This document shows, piece after piece, positions 29,431 through 38,279 of a stretch of DNA of 64,000 nucleotides; positions within the stretch are counted from its first letter, which is position 1; every line of letters begins with the position of its first letter. The stretch comes from TMP-86 sp046347195 (GTDB lineage Bacteria; Pseudomonadota; Gammaproteobacteria; Steroidobacterales; Steroidobacteraceae), in contig JAXMGQ010000023.1 in the NCBI GenBank assembly GCA_046347195.1, forward strand, positions 11,474 through 75,473. The letters are read 5' to 3'. The position numbers and the translations under genes were made by a program. The notes beneath the pieces were generated by a model. The model was not told the origin of the DNA and searched no databases. It worked only from the letters and a program-made list of their open reading frames with translations.

Positions 29431-30420
29431 TCAGCCGTTGCGGCCGCCACCGGTTTCGCGATCAGCATCACTGTGAAGAATCTCCTCGAGCAGATGCGTC
29501 GCGGCCTCATGGATCGTATCGCGGCCCGCGAGTACGCCATCGAGCAGCGTGGCGAACCTGGGTGAATGCGTCTGCATCTCCAGTTTCGCATTCAGCGAGG
29601 CCGCGCCAGTTCTCGCCGCCGAGGCAAGGGAGTCTCCGGCGCCGGCCGAGCACGCTCACCACTCGAATCCAGATGCCTGGCCATGCCATTCGATGGCGGA
29701 CCACAGGTCTTCGATCCCCCAACCCTCGCTCGCCACCGTCTGGACGATGAGTGGGGTCCACGCGCAAGGCTTTCTCACGCTCAGCATGCGCTGCAGATCA
29801 AGCGGGTCTGGTTCGCACCCTCGCGGTCACACATTTGTTGATGACGAAGATGTCAGCCATTTCCAAGAGCCCTGCCTTGATGGTCTGCACTTCGTCACCC
29901 CCAGCCCAGGTTGAGCACGACCACGGCGGTGGTGGCAGCCTCGACGATGTCGAACTCCGTCTGGCCCACTCCCACGGTTTCGATCAGCACCCGCAGCCGG
30001 CCGCATCCAGCGCCCGGATCACCAGCGGCGTGACCGCCGACAAGCCGCCGCCGTGCATGCCGGCCGTCATGGAGCGGACGAACACCCGTTCATCGCCGGC
30101 GGCGGCGTCCATGCGCAACCAGTCGCCCAGGATCGCACCGCGCGTCAATGCCGATGCGGGGTCAGCGCCAGCACCGCCATGCGCCGGTTTTGTTTCAGGC
30201 CTGACCGAGCAGCGCGCCGACCAGCGTGGATTTGCCGGCGCCCGAGGCGCCGGTGATGCCGACGCTCTGCTTGGCAGCCGGTGAGCGGCGAGCAAGTGGG
30301 TCCATCGGCAGGCGAACCGCTCGTCACGCTCGATCCGGGTCAGCGCCCGGGCCAGTGCCGATCGATCGCCCGCCAGCAGACGCTGCGCCAGCGCGCTTCT
30401 TCATTTTCCGCCGGTGACAT
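29431..30420 (-). pseudogene. meaB: MeaB/ArgK-type G3E GTPase, frameshifted
   Basis: Read leftward from ATG at 30420 (MSPAENEEARWR). Fragments in successive frames give GDRSALARAL, RIERDERFACRW, a Walker A loop of the GxxGxGKST type near 30235-30260, DPASALTRGAILGDWLRM and VRSMTAGMHGGGLS. IETVGVGQTEFDIVEAA and INKCDREGA follow, and the C-terminus is at 29431. These are signatures of the chaperone GTPase that protects and loads methylmalonyl-CoA mutase; no mutase gene lies in the window. Total length (about 330 codons) is that of an intact family member, with at least four frame changes. It converges with the TonB receptor. Confidence 0.75.
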
Positions 30421-30544
30421 CCAAGGACGCGCAGGTGAAGCGGCAACAGGGGAGCATCGAACATCAGAGGATTGTAGCGCACGCCGTTTCGTTCACGATT
30501 GCGGCGCCATGTGATACCGGATCTGTTGCCGGACCGCGCTGGCT

Positions 30545-30562
30545 GTGTCACAGTTGTTGCGC
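30545..30562 (+). repeat. 18-base element, copy 2 (between meaB and the PQQ dehydrogenase)
   Basis: gtgtcacagttgttgcgc, identical to 26772-26789 on the same strand. It sits in the 296-base divergent gap between meaB and the PQQ dehydrogenase. A separate 10-base palindrome (ggaatattcc, 30593-30602) follows it. I see no clear sigma-70 boxes in this gap. Confidence 0.6.
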
Positions 30563-30716
30563 CTAAGCGACGAGCGCACACGGCGTTTCGTCGGAATATT
30601 CCCAACGAACATTTCGTGCGCACCGCCGATGCCACTGCGGTGATCTTCCCGCAGCACTATCGCCGTGTGCGGCTGGTGTTCACGGATTGCAGTGCGCCGC
30701 TCAGGAGAAGGTCCCG

Positions 30717-32888
30717 ATGAATCTGCACCGGTCCACGCTTCGCACCATCGCGGTTCTCATGCTGGGGGGCGCCTGCCGCTTCACGGCTGCGGCGGCTGCT
30801 CTGCCGGCCGATGTCGACCACGCTCGGCTGAGGGCAGCGGATGCCGAGCCCGGCAACTGGTTCACCGGCGGGCGCGATGCGCAGGGAAGCTACTTCTCGC
30901 CGCTGGTGCAGATCAACGCGGGCAACGTGGGCAGGCTGGGATATGCGTGGGAGTACCGCCCGGGCACCCATCGCGGCATGCAGGCCACCCCGCTGGTGGT
31001 CGACGGGCGCCTGTACACCTCGGGGAACTGGGGACGGGTATATGCGCTGGATGCGAAGACCGGTGCGGAGCTGTGGCGCTATGACCCCGAAGTCGACATG
31101 CAGTGGAGCCGGTTCGCCTGCTGCGATGTGGTGAACCGCGGGGTCGCGTTGTGGAAGGGGCGCGTCTACGTCGGGTCCACCGATGGTTTCCTGCACGCCA
31201 TCGATGCGCGTGATGGTCATCGCCTGTGGAAGGTGGACACGCTGACGCCGGAGGATCGCGCCCGTCACCGGCCCTACACCATTTCCGGCGCGCCCCAGGT
31301 GGCCGGCAACGTGGTGGTCATCGGCAATGGCGGCGCGGATTTCGGCGTGCGGGGTTTCCTGAGTGCCTGGGACCTCGAGACCGGCCGGCTGGCTTGGCGC
31401 TTCTACATCGTGCCGCGCGATCCTGCCAAGGGTCCCCAGGACCAGCCGCATCTGCGCGCAGCTGCGGCCACCTGGGACCCGAAGGGCGACTGGTCGCTGG
31501 GCGGCGGCGGAACGGCCTGGGATGGCCTGGCCTACGATGCCGACCTCGATCTGGTCTACGCGGGCACGGGCAATGCCTCACCCTACAACTGGAAGGAGCG
31601 CTCACCGCGCGGCGGCGACAACCTGTACCTCGCCTCGGTGGTGGCGATCCACGCGAAGACGGGGCGCCTGGCCTGGCATTTCCAGGAAGTGCCGGGCGAG
31701 AACTGGGACTACACCTCCACGGCGAAGATGATCCTGGCCGACCTCGACATCCAGGGGCATCGCCGCAAGGTGCTGATGCACGCCCCCAAGGACGGCTTCT
31801 TCTACGTGCTCGATCGCACCAATGGCCGCTTCATCAGTGGCAAGCCGTTCACGTACGTGAACTGGACGACGGGGCTCGATGCGAAGACGGGACGGCCCGC
31901 GCGCAGCGCGGCGGCGGATTACACCACGGGCGCGAAGCTCATCGTCCCCGGCATGGCAGGCGCGCACAACTGGATGCCGATGTCATTCAGTCCGCTGACG
32001 GGTCTCGTCTACCTCCCGGTGATCGAGGCGCCGTGGGTGTTCTTCGATACCCGTCACTCGCGCGCCGGGCTCATCGAGGGGCAGTTCACGGTGGCGAGCG
32101 TGCCGCCGGAGTTCTACGACGCCGCGGCCATGGCGCCGATGTTCGGTCCGCTGCCTCCGCTCGCGGAACTGCAGAAGACCGTGCCCGTGCCGGCGCGCAC
32201 CGGTGGCCGCGTGCGTGCCTGGGATCCGGTGCGCCAGGTCGCCGTGTGGGAACAGCCCGGAGCCGGCTTCTGGGATGGCGGCATCCTGTCCACGGCCGGG
32301 AATCTCGTGATCCGCGGCGACACCGAGGGTTTCCTGAACGTCTATGCGGCCGACGACGGCCGGAAGCTAGCGCGCCTGGAAGTGGGCACTTCCATCATGG
32401 CGGCGCCCTCCACCTACAGTGTCGATGGCGAGCAGTACATCGTGGTCATGGCGGGATTTGGTGGCGGCGGGGCGGGCGTGCCCTTCGCGCCGGATTCGGC
32501 CGCCTACCGGTACGGCAATGAAAGCCGCATCATCGCCTTCAAGCTGGGTGGGGGCGCCGTTCCCCGGCCGCCGGCATTGGCCGATCAACCCTTCGCGCAG
32601 CCGCCACCACGCGAAGGCACGCCGGAGCAAGTCGCGGCCGGAGAAGTGCTGTACACACGGTACTGCTCGCGTTGCCATGCGATGGGGCGCGGGTTGATTC
32701 CGGACCTGCGGCGGCTGAAGCCCGAGCTGCACGCGATGTTCGCGGACATCGTGCTGCGCGGTGCACTCAAGCCGCTGGGGATGGGCCAATTCGACGATGT
32801 GCTCTCGCCCGAGGACCTGAAGGCCATCCACGCCTACGTCCTCGAGCAGTCCTGGCAGGCCTTCGAGGCGCAGCGCGCCACCCATTGA
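30717..32888 (+). CDS. PQQ-dependent alcohol dehydrogenase with C-terminal cytochrome c domain
   Basis: A periplasmic quinohemoprotein of 723 residues (type II alcohol dehydrogenase). It has a signal peptide, an eight-bladed PQQ propeller and a C-terminal heme c domain (CSRCH at residues 650-654). The adjacent cysteines of FACCDVVNRG form the vicinal disulfide that stacks on PQQ. GTGNASPYNW and RGGDNLYLAS provide the catalytic Asp. The residue two after that Asp is Leu, not the second Asp of lanthanide-dependent enzymes, suggesting a calcium enzyme. The tryptophan docking motifs are recognisable. The start follows a strong AGGAGAAGG; an upstream ATG adds ten unlikely residues. Oxidises alcohols and passes electrons to the heme. 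The substrate is unknown; no PQQ synthesis genes are nearby. Confidence 0.93.
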   Translation: MNLHRSTLRTIAVLMLGGACRFTAAAAALPADVDHARLRAADAEPGNWFTGGRDAQGSYFSPLVQINAGNVGRLGYAWEYRPGTHRGMQATPLVVDGRLYTSGNWGRVYALDAKTGAELWRYDPEVDMQWSRFACCDVVNRGVALWKGRVYVGSTDGFLHAIDARDGHRLWKVDTLTPEDRARHRPYTISGAPQVAGNVVVIGNGGADFGVRGFLSAWDLETGRLAWRFYIVPRDPAKGPQDQPHLRAAAATWDPKGDWSLGGGGTAWDGLAYDADLDLVYAGTGNASPYNWKERSPRGGDNLYLASVVAIHAKTGRLAWHFQEVPGENWDYTSTAKMILADLDIQGHRRKVLMHAPKDGFFYVLDRTNGRFISGKPFTYVNWTTGLDAKTGRPARSAAADYTTGAKLIVPGMAGAHNWMPMSFSPLTGLVYLPVIEAPWVFFDTRHSRAGLIEGQFTVASVPPEFYDAAAMAPMFGPLPPLAELQKTVPVPARTGGRVRAWDPVRQVAVWEQPGAGFWDGGILSTAGNLVIRGDTEGFLNVYAADDGRKLARLEVGTSIMAAPSTYSVDGEQYIVVMAGFGGGGAGVPFAPDSAAYRYGNESRIIAFKLGGGAVPRPPALADQPFAQPPPREGTPEQVAAGEVLYTRYCSRCHAMGRGLIPDLRRLKPELHAMFADIVLRGALKPLGMGQFDDVLSPEDLKAIHAYVLEQSWQAFEAQRATH

Positions 32889-32912
32889 CGCGCTGCTGGC
32901 CTCGCCGTGCCA

Positions 32913-34586
32913 TCAGGCGCCGGCCTCCGCCAGTCGCACCTGGTTGCGGCCCGAGCGCTTGGCCGCATACACGGCTTCATCCGCGCGGGAGATCAGCTCC
33001 TGGCCCCAGCGGCCTTCCGTCTCGCTGGCTGCGATGCCGATGCTGCAGGTCATCCGGATCGGCGCGCCGAAGCCCTCGATGCGCACTTCCGCGACGCGCG
33101 TGCGGATGCGCTCGGCGATGGGCTGCGCGGCCGCGGCATCGGCGCTGCTCAGCATCACCACGAACTCCTCGCCGCCCCAACGGCCGATGACATCCGACTG
33201 GCGCAGCTCGGCCTGGATCGGGGCGATGATGGCGCGCAGGCAGGCATCGCCCGCCGGATGCCCGAAGGAGTCGTTGATCAGCTTGAAGTGATCCAGGTCG
33301 ATGAACAGGATGGACAGCGGCAGCCCGCGTGCGCGGGCGCGCAGACCCGCGGCTTCCAGGCGCTCCACCAGCGAGCGCCGGTTGAGCACGCCGGTGAGCG
33401 AGTCGGTCTGTGCGCGCCGCTCGGCCTCGGACAAGGCCAGTCGCTGCTCGCGCAGCCGGTCGGCGACGCCCAGTGCGATCACGACGCCCGCGGCCACCAT
33501 CGACAGCGGCAGGGCGAAGTAGTACAGCATCCGACTGGTGTCCTCCGGCGCATCGGCCAGCAGGAACACGGTGGTCGCGATGGTGCAGGCCTCGAGCAGG
33601 GTCCAGGCCAGCAGGAACCAGCCCGCGGCCCGCGAGCCGCGCCGCCAGGCAAGCAGGGCGACGATCAGCGTGAACACCGCCGTCGCCAGGAAGATGAGAT
33701 TGCCGGCGGCGTTCACCCAGGGGCCGAAGCCGATGGACTTGGCCGCGTTCGCCGCCGTCAGGACGACGAACAGCAGCGCGAGCCAGCCGTAGATGGCGTA
33801 GATCCGCGGTGAGAAGTGCCTGAGGTCGGCGATCTCGCGGACGAACAGGCAGGAGATCGCGCCGCTGAGGGCGGCGGGGACGTTCCAGGCATGAGTTCCG
33901 AAACGCAGCCCGGCGGACAGCCATGGCCAGTCGAACCCCGGACCTGTCAGGTACGCCAGGTACAGCGACTGCAGCAGGAACAGGCTCCCGTACAGCACGA
34001 ACAGGCGGTCCTTGAGCACCAGCCAGATCAGCAGCGCCGCGAGCGCCATGGCCGCCAGCGCACCGAACGCGAGCTCGACCATGCGCGCCTGCTCGGCACC
34101 GCGCGCCAGCGCCAGCGGCAGCGTCGTGGACGTGATGCGCAGCTCCTGCAGCCCGCGCTCGCCGCCGTCGAGCTTCAGCAGCAGGGGACTTGCGGGGGTC
34201 CGTTCGGACACGATGTAGGCCCGATCGACGCTGCCGCGAAACGTCGACCACTGGGCCGCGAGCGGCGCGCTTCGGACCTGGCCGCCCTGATCGACGAACA
34301 CCTCGATGCGGGCGCTGCGCGCGGCGTGTACGACCAGGGCTGGCAGGTCGGCGAGGAGGCCGGTATCACCGCTCACACGGATCCAGTGCGCACCCGGTTG
34401 GCGGGGCGGGGCCTCCGGCAGGAACGGGCGAAAGCCATCACCCGGGCGGGGAAGGATCAGCGCGTCGGCGGAATCCCCGGGGCTCGCCGGCGCCGCGGAA
34501 AGCTCCAACGGCTGGCCGTGGGCGGCGAAGCTGAACGACATCGCGACCAGCACTGCTCTGATGCCGATGTGCTTCCATTCCCGCAC
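32913..34586 (-). CDS. membrane diguanylate cyclase with 7TMR-DISM sensor
   Basis: A 557-residue protein. A signal peptide (ending AHG) and a periplasmic beta-rich 7TMR-DISMED2-like domain (about residues 25-170) come first. About seven transmembrane helices follow (residues 185-375), then a short coiled linker and a C-terminal GGDEF domain. The active site reads GGEEF and should be catalytic. RQSD five residues before it is an intact inhibitory I-site (RxxD), so product feedback is expected. Makes cyclic di-GMP in response to an outside ligand, possibly a carbohydrate as for other DISMED2 domains. It converges with the PQQ dehydrogenase (24-base gap). Confidence 0.93.
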   Translation of the reverse strand: MREWKHIGIRAVLVAMSFSFAAHGQPLELSAAPASPGDSADALILPRPGDGFRPFLPEAPPRQPGAHWIRVSGDTGLLADLPALVVHAARSARIEVFVDQGGQVRSAPLAAQWSTFRGSVDRAYIVSERTPASPLLLKLDGGERGLQELRITSTTLPLALARGAEQARMVELAFGALAAMALAALLIWLVLKDRLFVLYGSLFLLQSLYLAYLTGPGFDWPWLSAGLRFGTHAWNVPAALSGAISCLFVREIADLRHFSPRIYAIYGWLALLFVVLTAANAAKSIGFGPWVNAAGNLIFLATAVFTLIVALLAWRRGSRAAGWFLLAWTLLEACTIATTVFLLADAPEDTSRMLYYFALPLSMVAAGVVIALGVADRLREQRLALSEAERRAQTDSLTGVLNRRSLVERLEAAGLRARARGLPLSILFIDLDHFKLINDSFGHPAGDACLRAIIAPIQAELRQSDVIGRWGGEEFVVMLSSADAAAAQPIAERIRTRVAEVRIEGFGAPIRMTCSIGIAASETEGRWGQELISRADEAVYAAKRSGRNQVRLAEAGA

Positions 34587-34623
34587 GCTGCCGCTCCCGG
34601 TTCTTCTGATCCCGCTGGCATCA

Positions 34624-34737
34624 TCATACCGCCAAGGCGCGATGGCCGTGGGAACCCACGAGCGCCGGGCCCGCGAACCATGCCAGCGCCAGCAGCACCG
34701 CGAGCAGCAGCGGGATCCTGCGCAAGGGGCGGTTCAC
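34624..34737 (-). CDS. possible 37-residue single-helix membrane peptide
   Basis: A GTG-initiated frame whose start overlaps the stop of the upstream aminotransferase in the form GTGA, the same coupling seen throughout this operon. The product has a basic start (NRPLRRIP) and then one hydrophobic helix (LLLAVLLALAWFAGPALV). A short polar tail (GSHGHRALAV) ends it. No homologue is known to me. The coupling and the signal-anchor profile support expression, but a frame this short can occur by chance. If real it could act as a small partner of the permease two genes upstream. Confidence 0.4.
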   Translation of the reverse strand: MNRPLRRIPLLLAVLLALAWFAGPALVGSHGHRALAV

Positions 34738-36083
34738 CGTCCGATGTCCGCGAGCGCGGCGCGCACCGACTCGGCGAAGATCGAGACGATCTCGGCGAGC
34801 TGCTCGCGCGTGGTGATGTACGGTGGCGCGAGGATCACCGCATCGCCGCGGCTGCCATCGACGTTCCCCGAGATGGGGTAGCACATGAGACCGCGCTGGT
34901 TGCCGTGCCGGCCGATGCGCGCGGACAGCATCTGCGCCGGGTCGAATGGCGCCTTGCTGGCGCGGTCGGCGACGAATTCCACGCCGGCGAAGAAGCCCCG
35001 CCCGCGGATGTCGCCCACCGCCTCGATGCCGGCGAGCGACTCGCGCAGCAGGGCCTGCAGCACCTCGCCTTCGCTGCGCACGCGCGCCACCAGCCCCTCG
35101 CGCTGCACGATGCGCTGCACGGCGGCGCCGGCTGCGCAGGCCGCCGTGTGCGCGGTGAAGGTGTGGCCGGTCAGCGGGCCGCCATCATGGCGCACCAGTT
35201 CCTTCAGGATGAAATCCTGGTACACCGCCGCGCCCAGCGGCAGGTAGCCACCGCCGAGGCCCTTGGCGATGGACATGATGTCGGGCACCACGCCATCGTG
35301 CTCCAGCGCGCGCCAGGTGCCGCAGCGAGCGGAACCACACATGACCTCGTCCGCGATCATCAGCACGCCGTGGCGCGTGCAGATCTCACGGATGCGCTGC
35401 GCGTAGCCTTGCGGGGCGGGCACCACGCCGCCCGCGGCGCCCACCACGGGCTCGAAGATGAACGCCGCGACGTTCGAGGCGCCGAGGCGCAGGATCTCGG
35501 CTTCCAGTTCGGCTGCGCAATGCTCGGCGAGGCGGGATGGATCGACGCCCACCGGCGGACGGTAGGCATTGACGGTGGAGAGGAACGAGGCCTCGATGAG
35601 CGCGCCCTCGAAGGGCGCGCGGCGCGAGGCAAAGTCCGATACCGACAGCGCGCCCAGGGTGTTGCCGTGCCAGGAGCGCCGGCGCGAGATGAAGCGCCGG
35701 CGCGAATGCTCGCCACGGGCATGGTGGTACTGCAGCGCCAGCTTGAGCGCGGATTCCACCGCCTCGGAGCCACCGGAGACGAACACGATGGCCGTCAGGC
35801 CGTGACCGCAGTTCTGCGCGATCTGCGCGCTGAGTTCCTCTTGCGGTGCGCTCGTGAAACTGTAGCGGTAGCCGTGCGCGATGCGATCGAGCTGCGCCTT
35901 GATCGCCTCGTTCACCTCCGGGTGGCTGTGACCCAGGCAGTACACGGCGGGGCCGCCGGAGGCGTCGATGTAGCGCCGGCCGGTGGTGTCCCAGACGTGG
36001 ATGCCCTGGCCATGCGAGACGCGGGGCAGTGCACCCTTGGTGGTCACATCTGCGGCCCAGGAGTTGTCGTTCTGCTTCTTCAT
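34734..36083 (-). CDS. class III aminotransferase (omega-amino acid type)
   Basis: A 449-residue PLP enzyme. FVSGGSEAVESALKLALQYH binds the cofactor phosphate, IADEVMCG carries the PLP-ring Asp, and SIAKGLGGGYLPLGA carries the Schiff-base lysine. GHTFTAHTAACAAG is the following family block. The ATG (MKKQNDNSWAADV) overlaps the permease stop by four bases; an open frame continuing upstream lies inside the permease. It resembles the family of omega-amino acid and adenosylmethionine-type aminotransferases seen beside amino-acid permeases. It probably acts on the solute brought in by that permease; specificity is unknown. Confidence 0.9.
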   Translation of the reverse strand: MKKQNDNSWAADVTTKGALPRVSHGQGIHVWDTTGRRYIDASGGPAVYCLGHSHPEVNEAIKAQLDRIAHGYRYSFTSAPQEELSAQIAQNCGHGLTAIVFVSGGSEAVESALKLALQYHHARGEHSRRRFISRRRSWHGNTLGALSVSDFASRRAPFEGALIEASFLSTVNAYRPPVGVDPSRLAEHCAAELEAEILRLGASNVAAFIFEPVVGAAGGVVPAPQGYAQRIREICTRHGVLMIADEVMCGSARCGTWRALEHDGVVPDIMSIAKGLGGGYLPLGAAVYQDFILKELVRHDGGPLTGHTFTAHTAACAAGAAVQRIVQREGLVARVRSEGEVLQALLRESLAGIEAVGDIRGRGFFAGVEFVADRASKAPFDPAQMLSARIGRHGNQRGLMCYPISGNVDGSRGDAVILAPPYITTREQLAEIVSIFAESVRAALADIGR

Positions 36084-37384
36084 CGATGCACCTTGCGCGT
36101 GATGGCATACACCGGTACGCCGGCCAGCAACAGCCCGAATCCCCACAGCACGGCGCTCTCGCCCGCGCCGATGATGGCCCACAGCGAATAGGCCAGCGCC
36201 GCCAGCGCAATCGCCGCCAGGGGGAGCGATGGGCGTACTTCGCCGGGCAACCGTCCGGTGAATTGCAGGCGCAGCAGCGCGAGCGCGCACAGCGTGTACA
36301 TGACCAGGCACGAGGTCGTCGACAGCAGGATCATGAAGGTGAAGATATCCACCATCGACTTGCTGAGGTTCATCAGGATCAGCGCGCTGACCAGCAGGCT
36401 CCCGGCGATCATCGCCCGGTCAGGCGTGTTGCGTGCCGACACTCGGGCGAAGAACTGCGGGAACACGCCGTTGCGCGCCATGGCGCAGGGCAACTCGCCC
36501 TGCAGCAGGATCCATCCGTTGAGGCAGCCGAAGGCGCTGATCGCGGCGAAGGCGGCGAGCAGTCGGGCGGCGGGTTCGCCCCAGAACATTCGCGCCACGT
36601 CGGCGAACGGCGCGGTGGAGGCCTTCAGTTGCGCCGTGGGCAGCAGGATGAGCACCGCGCCACAGGCCAGCACGTAGATCAGCGCGGTGCCGAAGGTCCC
36701 GGCGAGCGTGGCACGCGGGATGGTGCGGGCAGGGTCCACCACCTTGTCGGCCGGGATGGTGGCTGACTCGAGGCCGAGCAGGCCCCACAGCGTCAGCGTC
36801 GCCGCCGCGGTCACGCCGTGCAGGGTGACGGGAATGGCGGCGTTGCGGGCGAAGTCCTCGGCATGGATGGAGAACAGTGCGAGGCCGGCGATGGCGAGCA
36901 GCGGCAGCACCTTCATCACCGTGGTGACGTTCTGCACCCAGGCGCTGGCGCGGAGGCCGCGGCAGTTCACCAACGTCAGCAGCCACAGGATGCAGAGCGT
37001 GAGCGTGGCCGAGGACCCGGGGATGCGGTTCAGTTGCGGCGCGAGCGAGGTGAGGTAGGCGACGCCGCCCGTGGCGATGCTCACGTTGCCCACCCAGATC
37101 GACACCCAGTAGCCCCACGCGACGATGAAGGCCACGAATGGGCCGAAGGCCTCCTCGGTGTACGCATAAGGTCCCCCGGCGCGCGGGAAGGCGCGCGCCA
37201 GGCGCGAGAACACCACGGCGAGGGCCAGCGCGCCGGCGGCGGTGAAGCCCCAGGCGATGAGGCTCGCCAGGCCGTACTCGGCGAGCGAAGAGGGCAACAG
37301 GAAGATGCCCGAGCCGATGGTATTGCCCACCACCAGCGCGACGCAGGTGAAGAACCCGATGCGATGCGGGGCGGCGGCGCTCAT
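36080..37384 (-). CDS. APC-family amino acid permease
   Basis: A 434-residue inner-membrane transporter with about 12 helices. It starts MSAAAPHRIGFFTCVALVVG and has the conserved GNTIGSGIFLLP in helix 1 that binds the amino-acid carboxylate. AFPRAGGPYAYTEEAFG is in the helix 2-3 region and WGLLGLESATIPADKVVDP in helix 6. It is close to the AdiC/PotE/YfnA branch (amino acid/polyamine antiport or symport). It is the middle gene of the leftward operon iclR-permease-aminotransferase, with four-base overlaps at both ends. Confidence 0.93.
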   Translation of the reverse strand: MSAAAPHRIGFFTCVALVVGNTIGSGIFLLPSSLAEYGLASLIAWGFTAAGALALAVVFSRLARAFPRAGGPYAYTEEAFGPFVAFIVAWGYWVSIWVGNVSIATGGVAYLTSLAPQLNRIPGSSATLTLCILWLLTLVNCRGLRASAWVQNVTTVMKVLPLLAIAGLALFSIHAEDFARNAAIPVTLHGVTAAATLTLWGLLGLESATIPADKVVDPARTIPRATLAGTFGTALIYVLACGAVLILLPTAQLKASTAPFADVARMFWGEPAARLLAAFAAISAFGCLNGWILLQGELPCAMARNGVFPQFFARVSARNTPDRAMIAGSLLVSALILMNLSKSMVDIFTFMILLSTTSCLVMYTLCALALLRLQFTGRLPGEVRPSLPLAAIALAALAYSLWAIIGAGESAVLWGFGLLLAGVPVYAITRKVHR

Positions 37385-38232
37385 GCGTTCATGCCGACAT
37401 GGGCCAGGACGCGCTCGATCTCCGCCTGCGCCCGTCGCAGCGCCGGCAGAATGCGTTGCTGCACCTGGGTGCGGCTGTCGGCGTGGTGCTGCAGGCTCAC
37501 GTTCAGCCCGGCAAGCACCGCGCCGCCCCGGCCGCGGATCGGCACGGCCACCGAGCACAGCCCGAGCTCGAGTTCGCGGGCGACCACGCAGTAGCCCTGC
37601 CGGCGCACCTTGCCGATCTCCGCCCTCAGGGCACGCGCGGTGCACAGGGTGTGCGCGGTGATGGGCGCCAGGTGCGCCCGCGCCAGCCACGCATCGAGCT
37701 GCGCATCGGTGAGGCCGGCGAGCAGCACCCGCCCCATCGAGGCCGCGTAGGCCGGCAGGCGCGCCCCGACGCCCAGCGCCACGGTCATGATGCGGCTCAC
37801 CGGCACGCGCGCCACGTAGACGATCTGCTCCCCATCGAGCACCGACATCGAAGAGGACTCCTGCACCTCGCGCACCAGCCTCTCCATGGAGGGCAATGCG
37901 AGCTCGGGCAGGCGCGAGGCCGAGAGGTAGCCGAATCCCAGCTCGAGCACACGGGGCGTGAGGCGGAACTGCCGGCCCAGCGCCTCGACGTAGCCCAGGT
38001 GCTCGAGGGTGATCAGGCTCCGGCGCACCACGGCGCGCGCAAGGCCGGTGAGCGCGGCGATCTGCGACTGACTGAGCAGGGCGTGGTCGGCATCGAAGGC
38101 GCGGATGACCTGCAGGCCGCGCGCCAGCGACTGCACGTAGTCGGGGCTGTCCTCGACGGAAAGGGGATGGGCCACGCGCCCGGGCCGGGCGATTGACAGC
38201 GGCGCGGGATTGGCTCGTAATGATGTGCGCAT
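37381..38232 (-). CDS. IclR-family transcriptional regulator
   Basis: A 283-residue regulator. An N-terminal winged helix-turn-helix (residues about 30-95, SLARGLQVIRAFD, LSQSQIAALTGLARAVVRR) is followed by the IclR effector domain (QESSSMSVLDGEQIVYVARV, YAASMGRVLLAGL). It is nearest to the PcaR/PobR-type subgroup that controls catabolic operons. It is the first gene of the leftward operon and divergent from the aldehyde dehydrogenase operon. The 47-base gap holds a clear palindrome, presumably its operator. It likely senses the substrate of the island or its CoA ester. Confidence 0.93.
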   Translation of the reverse strand: MRTSLRANPAPLSIARPGRVAHPLSVEDSPDYVQSLARGLQVIRAFDADHALLSQSQIAALTGLARAVVRRSLITLEHLGYVEALGRQFRLTPRVLELGFGYLSASRLPELALPSMERLVREVQESSSMSVLDGEQIVYVARVPVSRIMTVALGVGARLPAYAASMGRVLLAGLTDAQLDAWLARAHLAPITAHTLCTARALRAEIGKVRRQGYCVVARELELGLCSVAVPIRGRGGAVLAGLNVSLQHHADSRTQVQQRILPALRRAQAEIERVLAHVGMNA

Positions 38233-38242
38233 GTCGAATTAA

Positions 38243-38259
38243 TGTTCGCATAGCGCACA
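38243..38259. promoter_or_regulatory. predicted IclR operator in the divergent gap
   Basis: TGTTCGC-ATA-GCGCACA, a 7+3+7 palindrome with one mismatch per arm. A further TGTGCGC at 38224-38230 is an exact inverted partner of the right arm. The site lies 11 bases right of the regulator start and 20 bases left of the aldehyde dehydrogenase start. It can thus control both arms. Confidence 0.6.
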
Positions 38260-38279
38260 GAACAACTCAAGGTCAACGC

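Noticed and set aside
26772..30562. A transposon or insertion sequence bounded by the 18-base repeats.
   Set aside because: No transposase, no terminal inverted repeats and no target duplication are seen; the content is a receptor and a GTPase.
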